NCBI GenBank assembly: GCA_965221725.1
Contig: OZ244909.1
Location: 4,047,522 to 4,111,521, forward strand
DNA: 64,000 nt
DNA from: HK1 sp965221725
GTDB lineage: Bacteria; Pseudomonadota; Gammaproteobacteria; HK1
Direction: 5' to 3'
In this document: positions 35,861 through 46,989 of the stretch, in pieces
Position numbering within the stretch: position 1 is the first letter of the stretch
Layout of the letters: every line of letters begins with the position of its first letter
The notes under the pieces: generated by a model
Databases searched by the model: none
Seen by the model: only the letters and a program-made list of their open reading frames with translations
Told to the model about the DNA's origin: nothing
Position numbers and translations under genes: made by a program

Positions 35861-36723
35861 GACCAGTGGTAGTCGGCGACGATGCCGGCGAAGACCACGG
35901 CCCCGACCCAGTTGTTGTTCAGGAAGGCCCGGAAGCAGGCGGCGGGCTCGCGGTTGCGGATGAGGTATTGCTGGTACGCGAAGAGCAGCGCGGCGGCGGC
36001 GGTCGCGATGGCGTGGAGCGGGCCGAGCCCCGCCTGCCGGCCCGCGAGGACGAGGACCGCGAGCAGCGCGATCTGGCTTGCTCCTGTGAAGAAGCGGTCC
36101 GCGTCCCCGAACAGGATGGCGCTCGACTTGACCCCGACGCGGAGGTCGTCCTCGCGATCGACCATCGCGTACATCGTGTCGTAGGCGACGGCCCAGGCCA
36201 CCACCCCCGTGAGCAGCAGCCAGGCGAGCGGGGGCACCTCGCCGACGAGGGCGGCGAACGCCATCGGGATTCCCCACCCGAACGCGACGCCCAGGTACAC
36301 CTGCGGCAGGTACGTCCATCGCTTCATGAACGGGTAGCTCGCGGCCAGCGCCACCGCCGCGAACGAATACAGCAGGGTGAGCCGGTTCAGCGTGAGCACC
36401 AGCGCGAACGCCACCAGGCACAGCACCGCGAACACCCCGAGCGCTTCTCGCGGCGTGACCCGGCCGCTTGCGATGGGCCGGCTCCGCGTGCGCTGCACGT
36501 GGGGGTCGATCTTCCGGTCCGCGAAGTCGTTCATGACGCATCCGGCCGAGCGCATTACGAACACCCCGGCCACGAATACCAGCACCACGGCCGGGTCCGG
36601 CTCGCCCGCCCCCGCGATCCACAGCGCCCACAGCGTCGGCCACAGCAGCAGGAGCGAGCCGATCGGCTGGTGCATGCGCGCAAGCCGCGCATACTGGACG
36701 ACGCGTTCTCCGATGTTCGGCAT
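35857..36723 (-). CDS. ubiA: 4-hydroxybenzoate polyprenyltransferase
   Basis: UbiA attaches the polyprenyl chain to 4-hydroxybenzoate, the second step of ubiquinone synthesis, in the inner membrane. The 288-residue protein has about eight transmembrane helices and both Asp-rich prenyl-diphosphate sites: NDFADRKIDPHVQRTRSRP (about 65-83) and YAMVDREDDLRVG (about 185-197). Length and N-terminus (YARLARMHQPIGSLLLLWPT) match gammaproteobacterial UbiA. It stands alone without ubiC, just outside the right end of the defence island. Confidence 0.95.
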   Translation of the reverse strand: MPNIGERVVQYARLARMHQPIGSLLLLWPTLWALWIAGAGEPDPAVVLVFVAGVFVMRSAGCVMNDFADRKIDPHVQRTRSRPIASGRVTPREALGVFAVLCLVAFALVLTLNRLTLLYSFAAVALAASYPFMKRWTYLPQVYLGVAFGWGIPMAFAALVGEVPPLAWLLLTGVVAWAVAYDTMYAMVDREDDLRVGVKSSAILFGDADRFFTGASQIALLAVLVLAGRQAGLGPLHAIATAAAALLFAYQQYLIRNREPAACFRAFLNNNWVGAVVFAGIVADYHWS

Positions 36724-36992
36724 GGAAGGACGGTCTCGGTCGATATGCCTGAACTCGTCGGTGGACGAATGCAGCAGACTTCACCTGACGGCGAATCTCT
36801 CCCGTGCGCGCGTCCGTCTCGGAAGAGGTTGGAGCACGGGTTCCCGGCGTCTTCCGGTGCGTATGCGGCTCCGACCAGGCAACCCTCCTCGACGATGGGA
36901 ACGGTGTATCGGCGGGTGCATCGTCGAGTCCCTTGTCGTCGGTATGAAGGATGTCATCCGGCCCTTTCCGGTTCGGATTGTCCGACTGCGGG

Positions 36993-38602
<1,610 letters not shown>

Positions 38603-38606
<4 letters not shown>

Positions 38607-39430
38607 AGATCCGAGAGCCGTGGGTTGAGGGCGTCGTTGAGCCCCTCGCCCACCAGGTTGATGGAAAGCACGGTCAGCAGGATGGCCACCCCGGGAATGG
38701 TCACCAGCCACCACGCGTCGCGCAGGAAGCTCCGCCCGGCGCCCACCATGAACCCCCAGCTCATGAGGTTCGGGGCGCCGAGGCCGAGGAACGACAGCGC
38801 GCTCTCGACGAGGATGGCGGTGGCGACGAGCAGCGAGCCGGTGACGATCAGCGGCGACAGGGTGTTGGGCAGCACCTGCCGGAAGAGGATCGCCATGTCC
38901 TCCTGTCCCACCAGCACCGCGGCCTGCACGTACTCCCGCGCCTTGACCGAGAGCACCTCGCCCCGCACCACCCGGGCGATGGGCGGCCAGCTCACCACCG
39001 CGATGGCCACGATCAGGCTGGTGGCCGAGGGGGTGAGGATGGCCACCAGCACGATCGCGAAGATGAAGGACGGGATGGTCTGGAAGAATTCGGTGAGTCG
39101 CATCAGCCCGTCGTCCACCCAGCCGCCGAAGTAGCCGGCAAGCGCACCGACGAGCGTTCCGAACGCCACGGAGGCGAGGGTGGCCAGGATGGCGATGACC
39201 AGCGTGGTCCGCGCCCCGTGCACGAGCCCCGCCCAGATGCTGCGCCCGAGGGAGTCGGTGCCGAACGGATGATCGATCGACGGGGTGAGGAAGGGCTGGG
39301 CCACGATCTCGAAGGGATGGTGCGGGGACAGCAGCGGTGCTGCGACCGCCACCATGATTACGAGCCCGAGCCACGCGAGGCCGCCGATCACCCGCGGGTT
39401 GCCGAAGAAACGTTGCCGGAAGGTGTTCAT
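38603..39430 (-). CDS. Peptide ABC importer permease, DppC-like
   Basis: This 275-residue inner-membrane permease has the DppC/OppC N-terminal membrane helix, the HPFGTDSLGRSIWAGLVHGA segment and the cytoplasmic EAA loop around YVQAAVLVGQEDMAILFRQ. It overlaps its neighbours by 4 nt on both sides (ATGA with DppB-like, GTGA with the fused ATPase), so the operon is tightly coupled. Confidence 0.93.
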
Positions 39431-40413
39431 TCGTCCACCCGGATGCGCGGGTCGAGCAGCACGTAGATGACATCGACCACGATGTTGACGAGCACCACGA
39501 GGCAGGCGGAGATGAAGAAGATGCCCAGGAGGAGGTTGAAGTCCCGGGAGAACAGCGCCTCGAAGGCGAGCTGCCCGAGCCCCGGCCAGGCGAACACGCT
39601 CTCCACCACCACCGAGCCGCCGAGCAGAGCGCCCACCTGGACCCCGGCCATGGTGATCACCGGCAGAAGCGCATTGCGCAGCACATGCCGGAAGGTGATC
39701 TGGCGCTCGGTGAGGCCCTTGGCCCTGGCCGTGGTCACGTAGTCGAGACCCCGTTGCTCCAGCATCGTGGCGCGCATCAGGCGCGCGTAGAGCGCGAGGT
39801 AGAACAGCGAGAGGGTGATGGCCGGCAGCACGAGGTGGTGGGCGATATCCACCACCCGATCCCATCCTTCGTGGAACATCACCACGTTCTCCATCCCGGA
39901 GGTGGGGAACCAGTCGAGCCAGACCGAAAAGACCAGGATCAGCATCAGCCCCACCCAGAACAGCGGCGTCGCGTAGGCGACGATGGCGCCGAGCGAGATG
40001 ACGTGGTCGCGCCAGGTACGGACCCAGATGGCGGCGAAGAGCCCGGACAGCGCCCCCACGCCGACCGAGAGCACGAGCGTGGTGCCCATCAGCAGCAGGG
40101 TGGGCATCATCCGCTCCAGCAGCAGGTCCGAGACGTGGGCGCTGTGGCGGAAGGAGAACCCGAGGTCGAAGAAGATGACGTTCTTCACGTACACGCCGAG
40201 CTGCACCAGCACCGGCTTGTCGAGCCCGTAGCGGGCGCGCAGATCCTGGATGTACTCGGCCGAGGCGCCGCCGGATTCGCCGGCCAGCACTTCGGCCAGA
40301 TCGCCGGGTGCGAGCTGGAGCAGGAGGAAGCACAGCACCGTGACCCCGAGGATCACCGGCACCGCCTGGAGCAGCCGCCGGACGATGTAGCGCAGCAGGC
40401 GAAGACCGGTCAT
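39427..40413 (-). CDS. Peptide ABC importer permease, DppB-like
   Basis: This 328-residue permease has the expected LLRYIVRRLLQAVPVILGV first helix, LAPGD, the LGLDKPV-type RYGLDKPVLVQLG segment, and the EAA loop YVTTARAKGLTERQITFRH. It has six predicted transmembrane helices. It forms the heterodimeric channel with the DppC-like protein encoded immediately downstream. Confidence 0.93.
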   Translation of the reverse strand: MTGLRLLRYIVRRLLQAVPVILGVTVLCFLLLQLAPGDLAEVLAGESGGASAEYIQDLRARYGLDKPVLVQLGVYVKNVIFFDLGFSFRHSAHVSDLLLERMMPTLLLMGTTLVLSVGVGALSGLFAAIWVRTWRDHVISLGAIVAYATPLFWVGLMLILVFSVWLDWFPTSGMENVVMFHEGWDRVVDIAHHLVLPAITLSLFYLALYARLMRATMLEQRGLDYVTTARAKGLTERQITFRHVLRNALLPVITMAGVQVGALLGGSVVVESVFAWPGLGQLAFEALFSRDFNLLLGIFFISACLVVLVNIVVDVIYVLLDPRIRVDE

Positions 40414-40690
40414 GGTGCGGCCGGTCCCCGCACCGGGCGCACGGGGAAAGGGTGCATGCGCGGCCGGGCTTCCCGGGAGCGTGGGCGTTCCGCCCGCGGT
40501 GGGTGGAGCGGACGCTCCGGTCGCGTTGCGGCGGGGGCCTCATGCGGAATTCGTCCTGCGCGCGATGGCGAAGACGCCGGACCGAATGCGGGCGTCCGGG
40601 GCCGGGAACGCGCGGCGCCGGCCATCGGGGGTGATGGCCGGCCCATCCGCAGAGTCATGCGATCGATGCTCGCCGGGTTGCTTCCCCGAA

Positions 40691-42289
40691 CTACTTCATG
40701 TGAGCCCGGTCGAAGTTCGCATACACGCCGAGCGCCGAGACGATCACGTCCGCGAACTGGTTGTTCACGACGGTGGGGAAGTTCATCTCGTGGATCCAGA
40801 CGATGGGGATTTCCTCGGCGACGATCTTCAGCGCCTGGTCGTAGAGTGCGCTCCGCTTCGCTGCGTCCGGCTCCACCTTGGCCATGTCGAGCAGCCTGTC
40901 GACTTCCGGGTCGGACCAGTACGAGCCGTTGGTGAACACCGTGCCCGGCTTGATCTGACCCGAGTGCACCGCGCGATGGACCCCGATCACCGGGTCGGCC
41001 AGGTTGTAGAGGTAGTTCGCGGTGGTGTCGAAGTCGTGGTCGTGGTAGGTGCGCTTCAGCCAGCGCGCCACGTCCTCCTGGCGAATGACGACCTTGATCC
41101 CGATCTTGCCGAGCTGCTGCTGCACGTACTCGCCGAAGCGGGTCCACTCCTGGCCGTAGGGGAGGGAGTCGTGCATCAGCTCGAAACGCACGCCGTCCGC
41201 GTCCTTCGCGTAGCCGGCCTCGTCGAGGATCCGGTTCGCGATCTCGACGCCGTCTTCGGTCTCGTAGGTCTTCACGTCGCCGCTGTACAGCCCGGCCGGC
41301 GCGAAGTTCGAGCTCATGGGGCCGGTGGCGGGCTTGCCGTAACCGAACCAGATGTTGTCGATGATGAACTGGCGCTGCATGGCGTAGGCGATGGCCCGGC
41401 GCACCTGCCGGTCCGAGAGCGGCGCGCGCTCGGTGTTGAGCAGCAGCTCGGAGACGGGCGAGAACATCTCGTGGCCCCGGGTGGTGACGGTCAGGTCCGG
41501 GTTCTCGGCGAGCTTCTTCGCGTCGTTGAAGGGAACCGCGCCCATGGCCGCGAAGTGAGCTTCGCCCTTTTCCAGCGCCGCGGTGCGGGTGGAGGAGTCG
41601 AGGATGAAGCGGGCGACGATGCGGTCGAGGTACGGCCGCCCCTCCTTCCAGTAATCCGGGTTGCGGTCGAGCCGGATGTACTGGCCCTTCTTCCACTCCG
41701 TGAACACGAACGGCCCGGAGCCGACGGGGTTGTTGGCGTTCGGGTGCGCGCGCAGATCCCCCTCACCGAAGATGTGCTCGGGCAGGATCGGGGTCTCGTA
41801 GCCCGAAAAGGCCATGAGCATGTACGGGGCGGGCTCGGACAGCACCAGAGTGACGGTGTGGTCGTCCGGGGTCTCGATGTCGGTCACCGCCGCGAAGGTG
41901 TTGGGTCCGCGTGGGTGGGTGACCTTGGCCGCATTCATGATGGAGAACTTCACGTCGGCGGAGGTGAGCGCCTCGCCGTCGTGGAACTTGACGCCCTGGC
42001 GCAGCTTGAAGGTGATGGACTTGCCGTCGGGCGAGATCTCCCATGATTCGGCCAGGCTCGGCTGCGGCTGGAGTTCGGTGTCGTACTCGAGCAGTCCGTC
42101 GTAAATCTTCGACGTCACCATCCCGATGGGACCGGAGGTGGACAGGTACGAGGCGAGGCTCGGCGGCTCGGGCTGCACGATCATCACGAGCGTGCCGCCC
42201 CGCTCCTGGGCCGTCGCGGAGGTGGCGAAACCGAGGCCGGCGAGCAACGCGCCGACCATCCCGGCGAATCTGCGTCGGGTGAATTTCAT
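40691..42289 (-). CDS. Peptide/dipeptide ABC substrate-binding protein, Tat-type leader
   Basis: This 532-residue family 5 binding protein has a twin-arginine-like leader (KFTRRRFAGMVGALLAG, cleavage near ATAQ at residue ~28). The mature fold shows SLAESWEISPDGKSITFKLR, VKFHDGEALTSADVKFSI and SPFVF-type GSGPFVFTEWKKGQYI signatures. It is the first gene of the operon, separated from the permease genes by ~277 bp. Ligands of this family include peptides, opines, nickel and sugars, so specificity is open. Confidence 0.92.
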   Translation of the reverse strand: MKFTRRRFAGMVGALLAGLGFATSATAQERGGTLVMIVQPEPPSLASYLSTSGPIGMVTSKIYDGLLEYDTELQPQPSLAESWEISPDGKSITFKLRQGVKFHDGEALTSADVKFSIMNAAKVTHPRGPNTFAAVTDIETPDDHTVTLVLSEPAPYMLMAFSGYETPILPEHIFGEGDLRAHPNANNPVGSGPFVFTEWKKGQYIRLDRNPDYWKEGRPYLDRIVARFILDSSTRTAALEKGEAHFAAMGAVPFNDAKKLAENPDLTVTTRGHEMFSPVSELLLNTERAPLSDRQVRRAIAYAMQRQFIIDNIWFGYGKPATGPMSSNFAPAGLYSGDVKTYETEDGVEIANRILDEAGYAKDADGVRFELMHDSLPYGQEWTRFGEYVQQQLGKIGIKVVIRQEDVARWLKRTYHDHDFDTTANYLYNLADPVIGVHRAVHSGQIKPGTVFTNGSYWSDPEVDRLLDMAKVEPDAAKRSALYDQALKIVAEEIPIVWIHEMNFPTVVNNQFADVIVSALGVYANFDRAHMK

Positions 42290-42740
42290 GGAACAGCTCC
42301 CTTGTCGTTGGTGGGGATGATGAGGGGTTGGTCAGGCGTTGGTTCGAGGTTGATTCGGGTCTGGTTGGATCCGTTGACGGGCAGGCGCCCGGGCCGCGAC
42401 CGCGGGCATCGGCATGTGGACCGGATCGACGTCCCGGATTCAGCCTATCGCGGCCACGGAACGGGCGCAATTCCGAGTCTGCACCCATTCCGAGGCTGTA
42501 CCCACAAGCCACCCCAGCGCGCGGCTCCTCCTGACATCCACCCGTTCCGTCTCGATTCGTCGGGGCGCTTCACCTTTCGACAGTCGGCGCAACGCCTGCT
42601 TCGGGCCAAGCGGGCGGGTAAATGGCCACAGGAGAACCGAAGCGTGTCGCGGGAGGAGGGCTGGATGTACAGGATCGCGTTGCCGGGGGTGGGGCGATTC
42701 GCCGATCGGCCGGTGGATACTGTCGGTGTCTCGCCGTCGC
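42290..42740. other. Intergenic region between peptide importer and recG
   Basis: About 450 bp with no supported gene; both flanking genes are on the minus strand. The importer promoter is expected near its left part. I see no repeat or RNA structure I would name. Confidence 0.4.
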
Positions 42741-44918
42741 TCAGACCTGGCCGTAGTCCGCTCCCGCGCCGACCCAGCGGCGGATCAGCGGGGCGATGCG
42801 GCTCTCGTGTCGTGCCAGCAGCTCGGACGCGGCGCGCTCGACGCCGGGAAGCAGGGGCCGGTCCCGGGCGAGATCCGCGATGCGCAGTCGGGCGAGGCCG
42901 GTCTGGCGGGTACCGAGGAGTTCGCCCGGCCCGCGGATCTCCAGGTCGCGTTCGGCGATTCGGAATCCGTCGGTGGTGGCGCGGAGCACTTCGAGCCGCG
43001 CCCGCGCCGCCTCGGTCAGCGGCCCATCGTACATCAGTACGCAGGCGCTGCGCCGGGCACCGCGGCCGATGCGCCCGCGCAACTGGTGGAGCTGGGCGAG
43101 GCCGAGGCGCTCGGCATTCTCGATGACCATGAGCGACGCGTTGGGGACGTCGACCCCGACTTCGATCACGGTGGTGGCGACGAGCACATTGGTCCGGGCC
43201 TCCCTGAATGCGGCCATCGCCGCGTCTTTCTCCGCCGCCGGCATCCGCCCGTGCACGAGTCCGACGCGGAACTCGGGGAGGGCTTTCGCGAGTTCGCGCG
43301 CGGTCTCCTCCGCGGCACGGCCGGCACTCGCCTCGGACTCCTCGATGGCGGTACACACCCAGTACGCCTGATCGCCGCGCCCACAGGCCCGGCGGATGCG
43401 GGCCACGACCTCGGGCCGCCGCCCGGAGGGCGCCACCGCGGTGTCGACCGGGGTGCGTCCCGGGGGAAGTTCGTCGATCACCGAGGTGTCGAGATCGGCG
43501 TACGCGGTCATGGCGAGGGTGCGCGGAATGGGGGTCGCGGTCATGACGAGCTGGTGCGGTTGCAGCCCGCTGCGCTCGCCCTTGCCGCGCAGCGCGAGCC
43601 GCTGCTCGACCCCGAAGCGGTGCTGCTCGTCGACGATGACGAGCCCAAGGGCCGCGAACGCGACCTCCGACTGGAACAGTGCGTGCGTGCCCACCGCCAC
43701 CGCCGCCTCGCCCCCGGCGATGCGGGCGAGGACCCGGCCGCGCTCCCTTTTCCCGAGACGGCCGGAGAGCCAGACCGCCTCGATTCCGAGGGGGTCGAAC
43801 CAGTCTCGGAAGTTCGCAAAGTGCTGCTCGGCGAGCAGCTCCGTCGGCGCCATCAGGGCGACCTGGCGTTCGCTCGCCACCGCCGTCACCGCGGCGACGG
43901 CCGCGACCACCGTCTTCCCGGCACCCACGTCGCCCTGCACCAGCCGATGCATCGGGCGGGTCCGCGCGAGATCGGTGCGGATTTCCGTCGCCACGCGGTG
44001 CTGGGCGGCGGTCATCGCGAACGGCAGCGAGCCGGTGAAGCGGCGGACCAGTGCGTCGCCGCGGTCGAGCGCCGCCGCCGAGCAGCGGTCGAGGCGGCGT
44101 CGTGCCATGCGCAACGCGAGGTGGTGTGCGAGCAGTTCCTCGAACGCGAGTCGCCGCCGGGCCGGGTGCCCGGGATCGAGCGCCGCGTCGATGCGGGTTC
44201 CCGCCGGCGGCCGATGGATCGCGCGGAGGGCGTCGGCGAGACCGGTGAACCCGCGACGGGTCGCCACCTCCTCGGGCAACCCCCGGGATGACCCCCCGGA
44301 TAACCCCCCGGATAACCCCTGGGATAACCCCTTGGGCAATCCATCGGCCAACCTCTCAAGCAGACCCTCGGGCAGCAGGTCGGCGATGTCGGGTCCGCGT
44401 TCGAGCCGATCCAGAGCCTCTCCGGTCAGGCGGCGCAGCAGCGCCTGGCCGACCCCCGAGGCGGCGGGATAGACCGGGGTCAGGCGGTCGGTGGTCGGGA
44501 TGTCCGCGTCGTCGTCGAGCAGTCGGTAGTCCGGGTGTGCGGTCTCGAGGCCCCCGGCCCCCGCATGCATTTCCCCGAAGCAGACGATGCGCCGTCCCGG
44601 GCGGAGCTGCCGCCGCTGATTCTCGTTGAAGTGGAACAGCCGCATCGCCATCGTTCCGGTGCCATCGCCGATGGCGACCACGAGGGAGCGGCGGCGCCCG
44701 AACCGGACCCCGGCGTTCTCGATCCGGCCGCATGTGAGCGCGGCCTCTCCGGCGTCGAGATCACCGATGGCGCGGACGCGGGTGCGGTCTTCGTATCGCA
44801 GCGGAAGGTGGAACAGCAGGTCGAGCACCGTCTCGATCCCGATCCCCGCGAGCCTCGCGGCGATGGCGGGACCGACCCCGGGGAGATCCGTCACCGGGGT
44901 GGACTCCGGGGATTGCAT
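42741..44918 (-). CDS. recG: ATP-dependent DNA helicase RecG
   Basis: RecG reverses stalled replication forks and migrates Holliday junctions. ATG 44918 (MQSPESTPVTDLPGVGP) gives 725 residues with the wedge/OB domain (about 20-160), Walker A GDVGAGKTVVA, DEAH-box equivalent VDEQHRFGVEQRL, MTATPIPRTLA, and the C-terminal TVIEVGVDVPNA and QLRGRIGRG motifs. Between the wedge and helicase parts an insertion of roughly 30 residues made of GLxxG repeats (encoded by 12-bp tandem repeats at 44285-44344) is absent from typical RecG. It belongs to the ridA-spoT block but is separated from ridA by a ~7-kb insertion. Confidence 0.95.
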   Translation of the reverse strand: MQSPESTPVTDLPGVGPAIAARLAGIGIETVLDLLFHLPLRYEDRTRVRAIGDLDAGEAALTCGRIENAGVRFGRRRSLVVAIGDGTGTMAMRLFHFNENQRRQLRPGRRIVCFGEMHAGAGGLETAHPDYRLLDDDADIPTTDRLTPVYPAASGVGQALLRRLTGEALDRLERGPDIADLLPEGLLERLADGLPKGLSQGLSGGLSGGSSRGLPEEVATRRGFTGLADALRAIHRPPAGTRIDAALDPGHPARRRLAFEELLAHHLALRMARRRLDRCSAAALDRGDALVRRFTGSLPFAMTAAQHRVATEIRTDLARTRPMHRLVQGDVGAGKTVVAAVAAVTAVASERQVALMAPTELLAEQHFANFRDWFDPLGIEAVWLSGRLGKRERGRVLARIAGGEAAVAVGTHALFQSEVAFAALGLVIVDEQHRFGVEQRLALRGKGERSGLQPHQLVMTATPIPRTLAMTAYADLDTSVIDELPPGRTPVDTAVAPSGRRPEVVARIRRACGRGDQAYWVCTAIEESEASAGRAAEETARELAKALPEFRVGLVHGRMPAAEKDAAMAAFREARTNVLVATTVIEVGVDVPNASLMVIENAERLGLAQLHQLRGRIGRGARRSACVLMYDGPLTEAARARLEVLRATTDGFRIAERDLEIRGPGELLGTRQTGLARLRIADLARDRPLLPGVERAASELLARHESRIAPLIRRWVGAGADYGQV
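44285..44344. repeat. 12-bp tandem repeat inside recG
   Basis: Units of the form CGGATAACCCCC recur about four to five times with small changes. On the coding strand they encode the run GLPKGLSQGLSGGLSGG. The 12-bp period preserves the frame, so copy-number change would add or remove four residues at a time. Confidence 0.85.
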
Positions 44919-45121
44919 GGACTCCACCGGTTTTCGTCCATCTCCCGGCCGCGTCGCGCCGGGTCGTCGATGTCGAGGTGCACTCACCCCGGCCGGGCGG
45001 AACATGCGCTCGACTTCGCTTCGAATGGATGCTCCGGAGATCCGAAGCTCGCCGGAATCGCACTGGTGGTGACGGTCATCGTCTCCTCCCGCAGTCCGCG
45101 GTATCGATCCGACGAGTTCGA

Positions 45122-46842
45122 CTTCACTCCGTCGCGGTCGAGCTGCCGATGGGCGGGGCGGGGGTTTGCGGTGGATGCGGGTCGCTCACATTCCCCACAC
45201 CGTGACCGGTGGTGCGTCGCCCTCGGTCTCGGTGCGGTGGAAGAGCTTCTCCTCCCACGCGCGGCCCTCGGTGCGGTCGAAGACCACCAGATGCCCCTCC
45301 GCCGCTCCGCAGCGGTCCATGTAGGCCCGCGTCTGCTCGAGCCCTTCGCGCAACGTCCGCTCGAGCCCCCGGTGCAGCACCTTGCACTCGATGACCACCC
45401 GCTGCGTCTCGCGGCGCGCCCCGGGCGGCGTCGGCGCACCGCCGGCCGGTGGCCACACAATCAGCAGGTCGGTGCGCATCCGCCCCAGGCCGTACTCGCG
45501 CTCGATGCGCCCTCCGCCGTTGACGATGCGCTGGAGGAACGCCTGCAGCAGCAACTGCGGCCCGGCCTCCCGGTACTGGAAGCGCTCCACCCAGTGCTCG
45601 GAGTGCTCGCGGAAGAATGCCTGGAACGCGCCGAGCAACTCGCCGACCCGCAGCGTCCCATCCTCGCCGATGTACCACGCCGGGTCGTGGTGGATGGACA
45701 TCTCCTGGGTGGTCCAGGTGAGGTCGCGGGGAATCACCTCCCGGTAGATGGGGTTGGCGATGGCGACCGGTCCGCGGCGGGTGACGAGCCCGAGGTCGCG
45801 CACGTACTGGAGGTCGTCGGGGTCGATCGCGCCGGCGTCCTCGGTGCCGCTCAGCAGGGGTTCGACCACCCGGCGCACCCGCTCCTCGCGCAGCTTGTCG
45901 GCGAGCTGGTCGAGGTGCGTCTCCCGGCGCAGAATCAGTGCCTCGCGGGCGTGGTGGATGGCCTCGGCGGTGACGGCCCGGCTGCGGTCGCGGGCGGCCT
46001 TGTCCTTGAAGCAGGCGTCGTAGGCGAGGGCGTTGACCAGCCACGGTTGGCCGCGGGTGAGTTCGCCGATGGTGGCGCGGGCCTCGTCGGTGAACGCCTG
46101 GCCGGTCTCGCGGGTGTGCTGGGCGAGCAGGGATTCGATGTCTTCGCCCGAGAAGTCGTCGAGCCGCAGGGACAGGGCGCGCACGTTGAAGGCGCTGCCG
46201 CCGGTGATGATCGCCTTCTCGGCGCTCGAATGGATGCGGTAGTCGCGCACATCGCGCACGCCGCACAGGATGATGCTCTGCGGGAATCGGTGGGGGCGTT
46301 CGGGGTAGCCGGCCCGGAGCTGGCGCAGGACCGCGATGAGGGTGTCGCCGACGAGGGCGTCGATCTCGTCGATCATGAGCACCAGCGGCTTCGCAGCCGA
46401 GGCGGCCCAGCCGGACAGCGCCCGCCGGAGTGCATCGTGCGGACCGACGGCATCAAGGATATCGAACCACATCTCGCCGATGGAGAGATCGCCGGTGACC
46501 TGGCCCGCCGCGCAGGACAAAGCGCTCAGGATCGCCCGCACCGCTGCCGCCACGTCCTCCCGTGCGGACTGGCCGATTTCGACGTTGACGTAGACGCAGC
46601 GGAACTCGTCGCCGGCGTTCAGCGCGTCACGGAGCGCGAACAGCGCGGAGGTCTTGCCCGTTTGCCGCGGCGCATGCAGCACGAAGTACTTGCGCTGGCG
46701 GATGAGCATCAGCAGCTCGTCGGCGTCGAGGCGCCCGAGGGGCGGGATGCAGTAGTGGATCTCCGGGACTATGGGGCCGGCGGTGTTGAAAAAGCGCATG
46801 ACCCGAGTATCGCACGGCGACATCCCCCGTGGCGGGCCGTGG
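45122..46842. repeat. Large direct repeat, copy 1 (~1.7 kb)
   Basis: This matches 50266-51986 at a constant offset of 5144 bp, with no visible indels, and contains an entire AAA-nuclease gene plus short flanks. Differences cluster at 45940-46090 and, heavily, at 46410-46530; the left ~800 bp look identical. Confidence 0.92.
45186..46799 (-). CDS. AAA-like ATPase with C-terminal PD-(D/E)XK nuclease, copy 1
   Basis: This 537-residue protein has an AAA-like ATPase N-terminal half: HYCIPPLGRLDADELLMLI, Walker A LHAPRQTGKTSALFAL (residues ~41-56) and Walker B PLVLMIDEIDALVG (about 137-150), with sensor-like ILCGVRDVRDYRIH. The C-terminus (about 420-537) ends in a nuclease-like core: RMRTDLLIVWP (Asp) followed by RVVIECKV (E-x-K). 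I recall this architecture as multi-copy and uncharacterised in proteobacteria. Residues ~95-130 are unrelated to those of copy 2 while the rest is nearly identical. ATG 46799 is shared in position with copy 2. Confidence 0.85.
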   Translation of the reverse strand: MRFFNTAGPIVPEIHYCIPPLGRLDADELLMLIRQRKYFVLHAPRQTGKTSALFALRDALNAGDEFRCVYVNVEIGQSAREDVAAAVRAILSALSCAAGQVTGDLSIGEMWFDILDAVGPHDALRRALSGWAASAAKPLVLMIDEIDALVGDTLIAVLRQLRAGYPERPHRFPQSIILCGVRDVRDYRIHSSAEKAIITGGSAFNVRALSLRLDDFSGEDIESLLAQHTRETGQAFTDEARATIGELTRGQPWLVNALAYDACFKDKAARDRSRAVTAEAIHHAREALILRRETHLDQLADKLREERVRRVVEPLLSGTEDAGAIDPDDLQYVRDLGLVTRRGPVAIANPIYREVIPRDLTWTTQEMSIHHDPAWYIGEDGTLRVGELLGAFQAFFREHSEHWVERFQYREAGPQLLLQAFLQRIVNGGGRIEREYGLGRMRTDLLIVWPPAGGAPTPPGARRETQRVVIECKVLHRGLERTLREGLEQTRAYMDRCGAAEGHLVVFDRTEGRAWEEKLFHRTETEGDAPPVTVWGM

Positions 46843-46989
46843 CCTCGTGCGGTGGCCGCTACCGCGACCACGTTCGCCGGGATCCACACCAGGAACGAGA
46901 CCAGGAACGAGTTCCACGGACTCGACGCTCTGCTCTACCCGTTACACTGACTGCGGTCGCATCGGCGTCCGATGAAAGGAGGGGGAGCG

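Noticed and set aside
45006..45121. Small frame with MTVTTSAIPASFG between recG and AAA copy 1
   Set aside because: Too short, no family resemblance I can defend, and overlapping the recG leader; possibly a degraded antitoxin start but unsupported.
45124..46266. Alternative frames of 380 codons overlapping both AAA-nuclease copies
   Set aside because: They are Pro/Arg/His-rich shadows of the nuclease genes; their near identity in both copies only reflects the DNA repeat.
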